Shown piece after piece: positions 56,232 through 64,000 of a stretch of 64,000 bases of DNA; the first letter of the stretch is position 1, and each line of letters starts with the position of its first letter. A model generated the notes under the pieces. That model was not told the DNA's origin. It worked only from the letters and a program-made list of their open reading frames with translations, and did no database searches. The DNA comes from CAVYUC01 sp963783085 (lineage in GTDB: Bacteria; Bacteroidota; Bacteroidia; Bacteroidales; Prolixibacteraceae), in contig CAWAMJ010000006.1 in NCBI GenBank assembly GCA_963783085.1, forward strand, positions 62,001 to 126,000, written 5' to 3'. A program made the position numbers and the translations under genes.

Positions 56232-57056
56232 ATGAAAAAACACATTCTTACATTTGTTGTACTGGGGATTTTGGGAACACAGGTAATGGCGCAGAGACCG
56301 CAGGAAAATAACAAGTTGGCGATTGAAAATAATCCGGAGCCATTTCTGTTTTCGCTGTCGACACTCACCCCCGGAGATCTTAAGTGGAGTTTGGATTACT
56401 CGGGAAGTTATGGCGAACAGGTGGAAACACCGCTGGGATTCGACGGAGTTAGCCAGCAGGTTGCCATTAAAGGATATTTGGGAAAACGCTTTACGTTGTA
56501 CGCAAATACAGCACTTGGTTTTCCACAGGGTAACAGGGTGTTGAGTGCACAACAGGCTGAAGTTATCCGGAATTTTATTGGGGGAAAGCAGTATTCCGGA
56601 CTGCGGATCGGCGCGGGGTTAGGAGCAAGAAGAGATTTTAGCAGTTCATTCTCGCTGTTAGGCCGGGGCACAGTGGAATACATTGCTTCCCGCTGGAAAG
56701 CCGGCGGAAATCTGCTCCTCGAAAAAGTTCTGGAAAAAGATCGCGATGCCGTCGATATAATTACCAGCGTTGGTTTTCAATACCGGTTAACAGGGAATGT
56801 TTACGGCGGGTTCGAAGCGATTGGCGAAGATTTGGAAGGGTTTTGGGATAAAGAAGAAGCTGAAGGCGGTGCAAAATTGATGGTTGGCCCGTCGTTAAAT
56901 TTAACTCCAAATGAATCCAGGTTCTCTTTTTCGCTTTCGGGCGGACCGGTATTCCTGGCAACAGAGAATGAAGTTTCCAATCCAAATGCCATTCGCGAGC
57001 TGCCGTCAAATGCCGGATTGATGATTCGTGCTAAGATTATTTTCAAACTCATTTAA
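56232..57056 (+). CDS. secreted outer-membrane protein-like hypothetical
   Basis: 274 residues with a signal peptide ending near QVMAQRPQ. Beta-rich with the repeats LGKRFTLYANTALGFPQ, GRGTVEYIASRWKAGGNLLL and VYGGFEAIGEDL; the last strand ends in KIIFKLI. Most likely a small outer-membrane barrel. No family recognised. Possibly co-transcribed with DUF2797. Confidence 0.55.
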   Translation: MKKHILTFVVLGILGTQVMAQRPQENNKLAIENNPEPFLFSLSTLTPGDLKWSLDYSGSYGEQVETPLGFDGVSQQVAIKGYLGKRFTLYANTALGFPQGNRVLSAQQAEVIRNFIGGKQYSGLRIGAGLGARRDFSSSFSLLGRGTVEYIASRWKAGGNLLLEKVLEKDRDAVDIITSVGFQYRLTGNVYGGFEAIGEDLEGFWDKEEAEGGAKLMVGPSLNLTPNESRFSFSLSGGPVFLATENEVSNPNAIRELPSNAGLMIRAKIIFKLI

Positions 57057-57236
57057 AAGAAGTTCAAAGGCATGAACAATTCACCGGGTCTGTTTTTGAA
57101 ATGTTTTTTAATACAAAGCAAAGTGAGTTTAGTTGATATTTCTTTTGTTTTGATATGATAAAAATTCTTTAATTTGCCCACTGTTAATGGAAATTGACCA
57201 AATTCCTGATGAGCAAACAGGATAATATTTATTTAA

Positions 57237-58247
57237 ATGGAAAATTTAGACTGGAAAAATATTGGATTCGGATATCACGACACCGATTATAATGTTCGAT
57301 GCTATTTTAAAAATGGTCAGTGGGGAGATCTTGAAGTTAGTTCTTCAAATCAAATCAGTCTTCACATGTCGGCAACCGCTTTGCATTACGGGCAGGAAGC
57401 TTTTGAAGGATTAAAGGCTTTCAAGGGAAAAGACGGGCAGGTCAGGGTTTTTCGCCTGGAAGAAAATGCTAAAAGATTGCAAAGCTCCTGCGACAAAATT
57501 CTAATGCCTCAGCTACCGGCAGAAAAATTTAGCGAAGCAGTGAAGTTGGCTGTGAAAAAGAACATGCGTTTTGTACCCCCACACGGAAGCGGCGCGTCGC
57601 TGTACATCCGGCCACTTTTAATCGGAACAGGTCCGCAAATTGGCGTGAAGCCTGCCGAAGAGTACCTTTTTGTAGTATTTGTGATGCCTGTTGGACCATA
57701 TTTCCCTGAAGGTTTTAAACCAACCGATTTGGTTATTATGCGGCAATATGATCGCGCCGCGCCGCTCGGAACCGGGAAATATAAAGTGGGCGGAAATTAT
57801 GCGGCAAGTATGTACGAAGGCAAACTGGCAAAACAAAAAGGTTTTTCAGCGGTGCTTTACCTCGACAGCCGCGAGAAAAAATACATCGACGAATGTGGAC
57901 CGGCCAATTTTTTCGGCATAAAAAACAACACGTATGTTACTCCATTATCGGAATCTATTCTGCCATCGATTACCAACAAGAGTTTAATGGTTTTGGCGGA
58001 AGAAATGGGCCTGAACGTAGAACGCCGGAAAGTATCCTACGAAGAACTGGCTGAATTCGAAGAAGTTGGCGCCTGCGGAACGGCTGCCGTAATTTCACCG
58101 ATCAAAGGAATTTACGACGCTGATAACGATAAATGGTTTAAATACGGAGACAAACCCGGCGATTGGTCCACGAAGCTGTATCAGAAACTTCAGGCAATTC
58201 AGTATGGCGATGAAGAAGACAAATACGGCTGGATGAAAATAGTTTAA
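57237..58247 (+). CDS. ilvE: branched-chain amino acid aminotransferase
   Basis: 336 residues, fold type IV PLP enzyme. ALHYGQEAFEGLKAFKG (substrate loop), the PLP lysine in GTGKYKVGGNYAASM, and DECGPANFFGIKNN. Makes valine, leucine and isoleucine. It ends in a strong terminator, so it is monocistronic. Confidence 0.93.
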   Translation: MENLDWKNIGFGYHDTDYNVRCYFKNGQWGDLEVSSSNQISLHMSATALHYGQEAFEGLKAFKGKDGQVRVFRLEENAKRLQSSCDKILMPQLPAEKFSEAVKLAVKKNMRFVPPHGSGASLYIRPLLIGTGPQIGVKPAEEYLFVVFVMPVGPYFPEGFKPTDLVIMRQYDRAAPLGTGKYKVGGNYAASMYEGKLAKQKGFSAVLYLDSREKKYIDECGPANFFGIKNNTYVTPLSESILPSITNKSLMVLAEEMGLNVERRKVSYEELAEFEEVGACGTAAVISPIKGIYDADNDKWFKYGDKPGDWSTKLYQKLQAIQYGDEEDKYGWMKIV

Positions 58248-58278
58248 CAGGAATTGTTTTAACCATATCGATAAAAAA

Positions 58279-58309
58279 AAAGAGCTCCGGAAAATTTCCG
58301 GAGCTTTTT
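58279..58309 (+). terminator. terminator after ilvE
   Basis: AGCTCCGGAAA pairs perfectly with TTTCCGGAGCT (11 bp, 1-base loop in this pairing), flanked by A run and T5. Confidence 0.85.
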
Positions 58310-58376
58310 GTTTCATGCTGTAACATCCGGCGGAGTAATCCGTCTAACTGCATGAAAAGCGCTCAGAAAAAGGCCG

Positions 58377-58862
58377 ATGACAATAAGCGAATACAATAAG
58401 TCTGTTACACTCTTTTCCGATCGGTTATACCGGTTCGTTTTAAAGAGTATAAAGGATATTCAGAAAGCCGAGGATATTGTACAGGACAGCTATGAAAAAT
58501 TATGGAAAAACGTGGATAATGTAAATTTCGAAAAAGTTAAATCATACCTGTTTACCACCGCCTACCATACGATGATCGACAGAATCCGGAAAGAAAAACG
58601 ATCATCTTTCAGTGAAGATTTAAATCTGCAGGAACAAAGCCATGAAAACAATTATTCCGATTTAAACGAGGTGCTGAAAGAAGCCGTCGACCGGTTACCC
58701 GAAATCCAGCGGATGGTTTTGCTGTTACGCGATTACGAAGGGTATTCCTATCAGGAAATCGGGGAGCTGGCCAACCTGAGCGAATCGCAGGTGAAAGTTT
58801 ACATTTACCGGGCGAGGGTGTTTTTGAAAAAATACATCGGAAAAATAGAGGTAGTAATTTAA
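58377..58862 (+). CDS. ECF-type RNA polymerase sigma factor
   Basis: 161 residues. Sigma-2 region IQKAEDIVQDSYEKLWKNV and sigma-4 helix-turn-helix YEGYSYQEIGELANLSESQVKVYIYRARVFLKKY. It is followed 15 bp later by a membrane protein with the build of an anti-sigma factor. Confidence 0.88.
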   Translation: MTISEYNKSVTLFSDRLYRFVLKSIKDIQKAEDIVQDSYEKLWKNVDNVNFEKVKSYLFTTAYHTMIDRIRKEKRSSFSEDLNLQEQSHENNYSDLNEVLKEAVDRLPEIQRMVLLLRDYEGYSYQEIGELANLSESQVKVYIYRARVFLKKYIGKIEVVI

Positions 58863-58877
58863 AGGGGAGGACAAAAA

Positions 58878-59966
58878 ATGAAGATTGACAGAAATAATTA
58901 CGAAGGCTTTTTTATCGATTACCTGGAAGGTAACCTGGATGAATCGATGGTGAACGATTTTATCGAATTCATCCAAAAAAATCCGGATATGAAGGAAGAA
59001 TTATCAATGTTTGATTCGGTTTTGCTGGAACCGGAGGAAATGGCTTTTGAAAAAAAAGATAGTTTGTACAAAGAAAAATACGACGTCGAAAAAGTATTTA
59101 ATCATGCCGCCGTTGCAAAAGTTGAAGGGGATTTACCGGTAATGGAAGAACATGATTTTGAGGATTACCTTTCGCGCCATCCGGAAAAAGAAAAGGAGGT
59201 TGCACTGTTTGCCAAAATGAAACTTCGACCTGATAAAAATATTGTATTTCAGCATAAAAAAACGCTTTATCATTATTCTGCCGGGAGAACTATTCTGCTT
59301 TGGACAAGCCGCATTGCCGCTGTTTTAATTTTTGCGGCGGCTGTTTATATTTTTATTGATAGCCAAACGGAAAACCAGGTTTCGGAAAATCAACTGGCAC
59401 GTGCAGAGAATTCTTCGGAAACGACGGAAAAGCCCGCTGAAAAATCACCGGTTCCTTCAGATAAAAATGCGATTGAAGATGAACCGCCTGAAGAGACGGA
59501 AGCAGCAAAAACAGAAGCAGCAACAGTGCAACAGCAAACGAATTCTGATGATAAGAAAGCTGTCAGGGTAAAACCTGAAACAATTTCAAAAGCAACCGCA
59601 CCGCAGGTTTTGGCTGATAGGCGCATTCCAGCAGAACCGCCGGCAAAACTGCAATCGGTTGAAGCGTTAGTTACCGCTTCAAAACCGGAAACAGCACTGG
59701 CCGAAAAGAAAGTTGTTGTTCCCGAAAATAACCTTCCAAAGGCCGGGGAGGAAGTATTCCTGGCTGATGTTGTAAAAGAAAAAACCGGTCTCGATAAACT
59801 TTCATTCAGTAAAATAACCAAAGCCGGGCTGAACCTGGTTTCAAGCCTTTCGAAAGAAAAATTTACGTATGAAACCAATGAAAATGGCAAAGTCACCGAA
59901 GTAAATTTCGATACGCGGTTGCTGGCATTTTCAATTCCTACCAAAAATGAAGAAAACGGCGAATAA
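58878..59966 (+). CDS. anti-sigma-like single-pass membrane protein
   Basis: 362 residues. Residues 28-65 and 94-132 look like two copies of one helical segment (FIEFIQKNPDMKEELSMF ... and FEDYLSRHPEKEKEVALF, each followed by an EKK/HKK-x-L-Y end). A transmembrane helix spans about 143-160. The rest, presumably periplasmic, is rich in Ala, Glu, Lys, Pro and low in order. Position after an ECF sigma factor suggests an anti-sigma role; no conserved zinc motif is present. Confidence 0.6.
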   Translation: MKIDRNNYEGFFIDYLEGNLDESMVNDFIEFIQKNPDMKEELSMFDSVLLEPEEMAFEKKDSLYKEKYDVEKVFNHAAVAKVEGDLPVMEEHDFEDYLSRHPEKEKEVALFAKMKLRPDKNIVFQHKKTLYHYSAGRTILLWTSRIAAVLIFAAAVYIFIDSQTENQVSENQLARAENSSETTEKPAEKSPVPSDKNAIEDEPPEETEAAKTEAATVQQQTNSDDKKAVRVKPETISKATAPQVLADRRIPAEPPAKLQSVEALVTASKPETALAEKKVVVPENNLPKAGEEVFLADVVKEKTGLDKLSFSKITKAGLNLVSSLSKEKFTYETNENGKVTEVNFDTRLLAFSIPTKNEENGE

Positions 59967-60090
59967 CCGATAGCTTAAAAAGAACATAAAAAAGCCGTAC
60001 ATTTTTTTCACGAACGATTATTTTTAACCGCGCCTGTAACATTTCGTAAAACTTGTCCGTCACAGGTTCAGAACATAAAAAACAGAAAAA

Positions 60091-61020
60091 ATGAAACTGG
60101 TATTTACTTTAATTTTATGCAGTGTTATAGCGGTAAACGCTTACGCACAACGAGATACCTCTGAGGTAAAGGTGCTGAAAAAGAATGTAGTAACTGTTGT
60201 GGAGGATGGGCAAAAAACCCACGTAAAAGTGGGCGAAAACAAAGGAGTGGAAGTAATTACCGATGAATGGGGCGACACCACTCACATCCGCATCGGACGG
60301 CGAACTTTCGACGTGGTTGAAGGCGAAAACAGCACTCACGTAAGTGTTGGCAAAGAACCGCGTGAAAAACACTGGAGCGGAAATTTTAATCCGCACTGGG
60401 CCGGACTGGAGTTTGGGCTGAACATGTTTCATGAAACCGATTATTCGCAGTATTTGGGAACTGAATATTTTCAATACGGTGATTTTTTCGACTTAAATCA
60501 GGGAAAATCCATTACGGTAAACCTGAATATTTTTGAATGGGCTTTCACCAACGAAGGCAATAATTTCGGCCTCGTTACCGGTGTTGGTTTCAGTTTCATG
60601 GATTTTACGTTCGACCAGCCACTAACAATCGATAAAAATTTCGACCTGAATATGATTGTGCCAAAAGCGCTGGATCCGGAAGGATTGAAAAAATCGAAAC
60701 TGAATTTGACTTACCTCACGGTTCCTCTTATGCTCGAAGTAAAAACCCCGCTGCGCATGGGTGGATCGAGGTTATATCTGGCAGGTGGTGTGATTGGCGG
60801 ACTTAACATCGGTTCGCACACGAAATTCAAATACAAAAACGATAAGGAAAAAGATAAAAGTAACTTTTACCTCAACACTTTTAAATACGATGTTACGGGC
60901 AGAATTGGTTTCGGCGACTTGTGTGTGTTCGTAAATTATACCATGACGCCGATGTTCGAAGAAGCACACGGACCCAAACTTTATCCGGTTACGTTCGGAA
61001 TTTCATTCCCGAATATTTAA
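60091..61020 (+). CDS. outer-membrane beta-barrel protein
   Basis: 309 residues. Signal peptide cut near NAYAQ, a short hydrophilic beta stretch with GENKGVEVITDEWGDTTHIRIG, then a barrel (WAGLEFGLNMF, NNFGLVTGVGFSFMDF, KLYPVTFGISFPNI). Ending in a hydrophobic strand fits outer-membrane insertion. It is 124 bp after the anti-sigma-like gene; the three make a probable envelope-stress set, with the barrel as possible target. Confidence 0.65.
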   Translation: MKLVFTLILCSVIAVNAYAQRDTSEVKVLKKNVVTVVEDGQKTHVKVGENKGVEVITDEWGDTTHIRIGRRTFDVVEGENSTHVSVGKEPREKHWSGNFNPHWAGLEFGLNMFHETDYSQYLGTEYFQYGDFFDLNQGKSITVNLNIFEWAFTNEGNNFGLVTGVGFSFMDFTFDQPLTIDKNFDLNMIVPKALDPEGLKKSKLNLTYLTVPLMLEVKTPLRMGGSRLYLAGGVIGGLNIGSHTKFKYKNDKEKDKSNFYLNTFKYDVTGRIGFGDLCVFVNYTMTPMFEEAHGPKLYPVTFGISFPNI

Positions 61021-61343
61021 ATCAACAAATGCTTCGGCAAAATATATTTCACTCATTTGAAAATTTCCCTGGTTTTTTAACCGGGGATTTTTTTAAAAAC
61101 AAACGCGTCTGATTCTCTTTGACTTAAAAGGTTTATAAACCGAACTTTTTGCTGTACATATTGTTAAAGAAGTTTAAAAAAATGAAGATTTAACAGCTTT
61201 TAATATTTAAGCGAAAACATACTTGCTATTTCTGACGTTTTTCTGCTGGTTCTTATGAATTCATAAAAACCACAAACGTTCGTTTCAAGTGCGATCCTCC
61301 CCGCGCAGTTATTGCCGACCGAATAAATTTTAAATAAATTAAG
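61021..61343. other. intergenic region with terminator
   Basis: 323 bp. Apart from the terminator at 61066-61094, no frame or repeat is supported. AT-rich sequence before the thioredoxin gene could hold its promoter but no clear -33/-7 pair was found. Confidence 0.4.
61066..61094 (+). terminator. terminator after the outer-membrane protein gene
   Basis: TCCCTGGTT pairs with AACCGGGGA (one G-U, 4-base loop), then T7. Confidence 0.8.
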
Positions 61344-61781
61344 ATGAAACAGGTTGTATTAGTATTTATTGTATTGATGCTCGCAACAGTGGCCAGCGCC
61401 CAGCAATGGGAAACGGATTTTGAAGCGGCAAAAAAGAAGGCGGCAGAAGAAAACCGAAACATTCTGCTTGTATTTTCAGGTTCCGACTGGTGCATCCCCT
61501 GCATGAAACTGGAAAAAAACATTTGGAAATCGAAAGCTTTTATCGATGATTCCGATCAACATTTTGTGCTTTTACGCGCAGATTTTCCCAAGCACAAATC
61601 AAACGCACTTTCAAAAGAACAACAGGAACGAAATGATCGTTTGGCAGAAATCTATAACAAAAAAGGCCTATTCCCGCTGGTAGTTGTTCTCGACAAAAAC
61701 GGGAAGGTCCTTGGTGAAACCGGTTATAAAAATGTAGAGCCTGATGAATACATTACCATGCTGCACAACCTCGAAAAATAG
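61344..61781 (+). CDS. periplasmic thioredoxin-fold protein
   Basis: 145 residues with a signal peptide (cut near SAQQ). Thioredoxin-like with the active site WCIPC in SGSDWCIPCMKLEKNIW and the cis-Pro region LFPLVVVLDKNGKVLGETGY. Likely a thiol reductase or chaperone. It is the first gene of a four-gene set (ApbE starts 6 bp after its stop, then DUF4266 and DUF3570). Confidence 0.85.
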   Translation: MKQVVLVFIVLMLATVASAQQWETDFEAAKKKAAEENRNILLVFSGSDWCIPCMKLEKNIWKSKAFIDDSDQHFVLLRADFPKHKSNALSKEQQERNDRLAEIYNKKGLFPLVVVLDKNGKVLGETGYKNVEPDEYITMLHNLEK

Positions 61782-61787
61782 CGGGTT

Positions 61788-62771
61788 TTGAAATCCATAC
61801 TGATATATTTGCTTTTTGTTCCGGTATACCTGCACGCTCAGGAGAAATTTACCCGCACAATGAAATTAATGGGTAGCCGGTTTGATATCACCATTGTGGC
61901 TCAGAACCAGCAGGAGGGGGATCAATATATTGATGCGGCAGTGAACGAAATCAGGCGTATTGAAAAAATGATTTCGTCGTGGGACACGCTTTCAGAGACG
62001 GCCGCCGTTATTAAAAATGCCGGCATCGGGCCGGTGAAGGTCGATAAAGAACTTTTTGATTTGATCTCGCGCTCGGTAAAAATATCAGAATTAACCAACG
62101 GAGCATTCGACATCAGTTATGCCTCTATGGATCGAATCTGGAAATTCGACGGATCGATGAAAAAGTTGCCCACTGACGAGGAAGTGGCCGCGTCGGTTAC
62201 ATTGGTTGGTTATCAAAACATCTTTCTTGATCCGCAGGCACAAACTATTTTTCTGACGAAACCGGGAATGCGCATTGGTTTTGGAGCGCTGGGTAAAGGT
62301 TATGCCGCCGACAAAGCTAAGCAACTGCTCATTTCAATGGGTGCACCTGCCGGAATTATTAATGCTTCAGGCGATCTCTCGGTTTGGGGAAAGCAACCCG
62401 ACGGAACGCCGTGGATGGTCGGAATAACCAATCCGCTGAACAAAAACAAGGTGTTCTCGTGGTTTCCACTCGATAATAATGCTGTTGTTACTTCCGGCAA
62501 TTATGAAAAATTTGTGGAATTCAACGGAAGAAAATATACTCATATCATCGATCCGCGGACAGGGTGGCCGGCCAGTGGTTTAACAAGCGTAAGTATTTTC
62601 GCCCAAAAAGCTGAACTGGCCGATGCACTTGCTACCGGCGTATTTGTGATGGGGCGCGAAACGGGCCTCGATTTTGTGAACCAACTCCCCGGCATCGAGT
62701 GCATTATCGTCGACGACCAGGGGAAAATATATACTTCTGAAAACATTCAGTTAAACACGGTAAAAAAATGA
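61788..62771 (+). CDS. apbE: FAD:protein FMN transferase
   Basis: 327 residues. Starts with TTG (no ATG gives the signal peptide). Signal then GSRFDITIVAQ, FDISYASMDRIWKFDGS, the FAD site GFGALGKGYAADKAKQLL, GIINASGDLSVWG and HIIDPRTGWPA. ApbE covalently attaches FMN to Thr or Ser of target proteins in the envelope. Its neighbours thioredoxin and DUF4266 may be a redox system. Confidence 0.9.
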   Translation: MKSILIYLLFVPVYLHAQEKFTRTMKLMGSRFDITIVAQNQQEGDQYIDAAVNEIRRIEKMISSWDTLSETAAVIKNAGIGPVKVDKELFDLISRSVKISELTNGAFDISYASMDRIWKFDGSMKKLPTDEEVAASVTLVGYQNIFLDPQAQTIFLTKPGMRIGFGALGKGYAADKAKQLLISMGAPAGIINASGDLSVWGKQPDGTPWMVGITNPLNKNKVFSWFPLDNNAVVTSGNYEKFVEFNGRKYTHIIDPRTGWPASGLTSVSIFAQKAELADALATGVFVMGRETGLDFVNQLPGIECIIVDDQGKIYTSENIQLNTVKK

Positions 62772-62977
62772 AAAAACTAATTCCGGGGCTTTTTGTACTT
62801 CTGTTATTTACATCCTGCGCAACTGTAAAAGAGTACGAAAAAGTTTATGTCAACGATGCGGATATGAAATTATCGGCAAATACCAACGAACGTTTTGAAA
62901 CCAATTTTCAGGTGTACCGCGAAGGGGCGGCAGGCGCTAATGGCGGAAAAACCGGAGGCGGCTGCGGATGCAATTAA
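62768..62977 (+). CDS. DUF4266 small lipoprotein
   Basis: 69 residues. Lipobox FTSC then ATVKEYEK (Cys17). Overlaps ApbE by 4 bases (ATGA). The C terminus is glycine-rich and ends GGGCGCN, two Cys spaced by one Gly, a feature of this family. No SGAT-type flavinylation motif is seen. Role unknown; metal or disulfide chemistry at the C terminus is a guess. Confidence 0.8.
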   Translation: MKKLIPGLFVLLLFTSCATVKEYEKVYVNDADMKLSANTNERFETNFQVYREGAAGANGGKTGGGCGCN

Positions 62978-62986
62978 TATTTTCCT

Positions 62987-64000
62987 ATGAAAAGTCTGAG
63001 TTTACTTACCCTGATATTGTTTGCCGGTATTGCTGCTTCAGCACAGGACAAAGATTCAGCGAACGAGTACAAAAAGCGCGTGCTCGATAATACGGAAGTC
63101 GATTATTTGATGAGTATGTATCATCAGAACGGAGATCATTCAGCTGTTGGCGGCGGCATCGGAAGTGAAAAATTGTCTGATGCAACGCCCACCATTGTCG
63201 TCAGCGTTCCGTTAAACGATGATGATGTGCTCACGATCGATGCCGGCATTTCTGCGTATACATCGGCTTCGTCAAGTAACATCAACCCGTTTAACAGCAG
63301 CGGCGCTTCGCGTGGTGGCGGCGAAGATGACGACGATGAACGTGAACATGGTTTTTTTAGTCCCGGAATAACAAACTCACAACCCAAAGGAACTCCGTGG
63401 CTGGCATCATCGGGCGCCTCCCGCAGTGATGAGCTGATATCCACACATGTCGATTTCAGCCACAGCTCCAATTCCCGGAATTTTATCTGGGGAGCCAATT
63501 CGTCGGTTTCCAACGAATTCGATTATACTTCGTTTGGTTTTGGTGGCAATATTGCCGGCCTTTTTAATCAAAAAAATACCGAAATAAGCTTAAAAAGCAA
63601 CATTTATCTCGACCAGTGGCGTCCGATTTACCCCACCGAATTGCACGAATATAACCTCTACGGGAATAATTTTTTATCCCGCGGATATTTTCAGGGCGTG
63701 AACGTACTTGATCAAAATGGAAGAATTTCCTCCGGTTATCATCCTGCTGACTTCACTGCAATCAGCCGCCGGGCGCGAAATTCCTATTCGGCATCGTTAT
63801 TTCTTTCGCAGATTTTTAGCAAACGCCTCGATGGCGCATTATTTTTCGATTTGATAAAACAGGAGGGTTTGCTGTCTACACCTTACCACCGAATTTATTT
63901 TGCCGATAAACCAAATTATTACATTGGTCAGGCGAATTACATTCAGGATTATACCACACCTCAAAATCGCGGAGTTTACCAGTTGGCAGACGACATTGAG
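62987..64000 (+). CDS. DUF3570 family protein (partial, cut by window end)
   Basis: At least 338 residues. Signal peptide MKSLSLLTLILFAGIAASAQ. The early domain (NTEVDYLMSMYHQNGDHSA; TIVVSVPLNDDDVLTIDAGI) and an acidic linker GGGEDDDDEREHG precede a barrel. DUF3570 proteins are predicted outer-membrane barrels, often next to DUF4266 and ApbE genes. The frame is open to the last base. Confidence 0.8.
   Translation, partial: MKSLSLLTLILFAGIAASAQDKDSANEYKKRVLDNTEVDYLMSMYHQNGDHSAVGGGIGSEKLSDATPTIVVSVPLNDDDVLTIDAGISAYTSASSSNINPFNSSGASRGGGEDDDDEREHGFFSPGITNSQPKGTPWLASSGASRSDELISTHVDFSHSSNSRNFIWGANSSVSNEFDYTSFGFGGNIAGLFNQKNTEISLKSNIYLDQWRPIYPTELHEYNLYGNNFLSRGYFQGVNVLDQNGRISSGYHPADFTAISRRARNSYSASLFLSQIFSKRLDGALFFDLIKQEGLLSTPYHRIYFADKPNYYIGQANYIQDYTTPQNRGVYQLADDIE

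Noticed and set aside
62768..62977. DUF4266 as an ApbE flavinylation target
   Set aside because: No SGAT/TGAT-type motif is present; kept only as an open question in the operon finding.

Overview
The window is about 64 kb of a Bacteroidota chromosome, most likely a marine or sediment Marinilabiliales/Prolixibacteraceae-type organism. This is inferred from gene content, because no rRNA or marker search could be run. Supporting signs are TonB-dependent transport, many lipoproteins with CATVK- or C-type lipoboxes, DUF4292, DUF4266, DUF3570 and DUF2797 families, two lipoprotein or secreted sulfatases, GH2, GH109 and GH127 enzymes, and -33/-7 promoters of the TTTG...TAnnTTTG type.

Layout. 1-3.9 kb: end of dut, then a TPR lipoprotein, a DUF4292 lipoprotein and an EnvC-like protein (cell envelope operon). 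3.9-9.6 kb: methyltransferase, Crp/Fnr regulator, OsmC, pirin and a GH2 beta-galactosidase. 9.6-21.4 kb (minus strand): an almost complete heme pathway read as hemA-C-D-B-L-E-N-G-F-H plus a small membrane protein. It has both the oxygen-dependent (hemF) and radical-SAM (hemN) coproporphyrinogen steps, so the cell probably copes with changing oxygen. About 13 single-base frameshifts hit this cluster, 11 of them inside 1.6 kb of hemA-hemC-hemD. 22-33 kb: amidohydrolase, metallopeptidase, GH127, Kup, YedK/HMCES-like protein, aminotransferase and RNase H. 33-45.5 kb: sulfatases and sugar enzymes, an array of about 110-bp repeats, and a tRNA-Arg locus carrying a tandem GIY-YIG element. 45.5-53 kb: a TrpB2 gene with a trp-type attenuator, lplA, a TonB receptor, a DUF2271 lipoprotein, dtd, MazG and YhcH. 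53-61 kb: nucleotidyltransferase pair, polyprenyl synthase, ArsR, DUF2797, ilvE, and a sigma/anti-sigma-like/outer-membrane set. 61-64 kb: thioredoxin-ApbE-DUF4266-DUF3570 operon, cut by the window end.

The two strongest novelties are (1) the tRNA-Arg(CCT) locus at 39.1-39.8 kb, and (2) the leader peptide with Trp-Asn-Trp followed by a perfect terminator in front of the TrpB2 gene. In (1), a 306-bp unit made of a GIY-YIG nuclease gene, a 20-bp perfect palindrome and tRNA 5' sequence is tandemly repeated between one promoter and the intact tRNA. The heme-cluster frameshifts deserve checking against raw reads before any biological reading is made.
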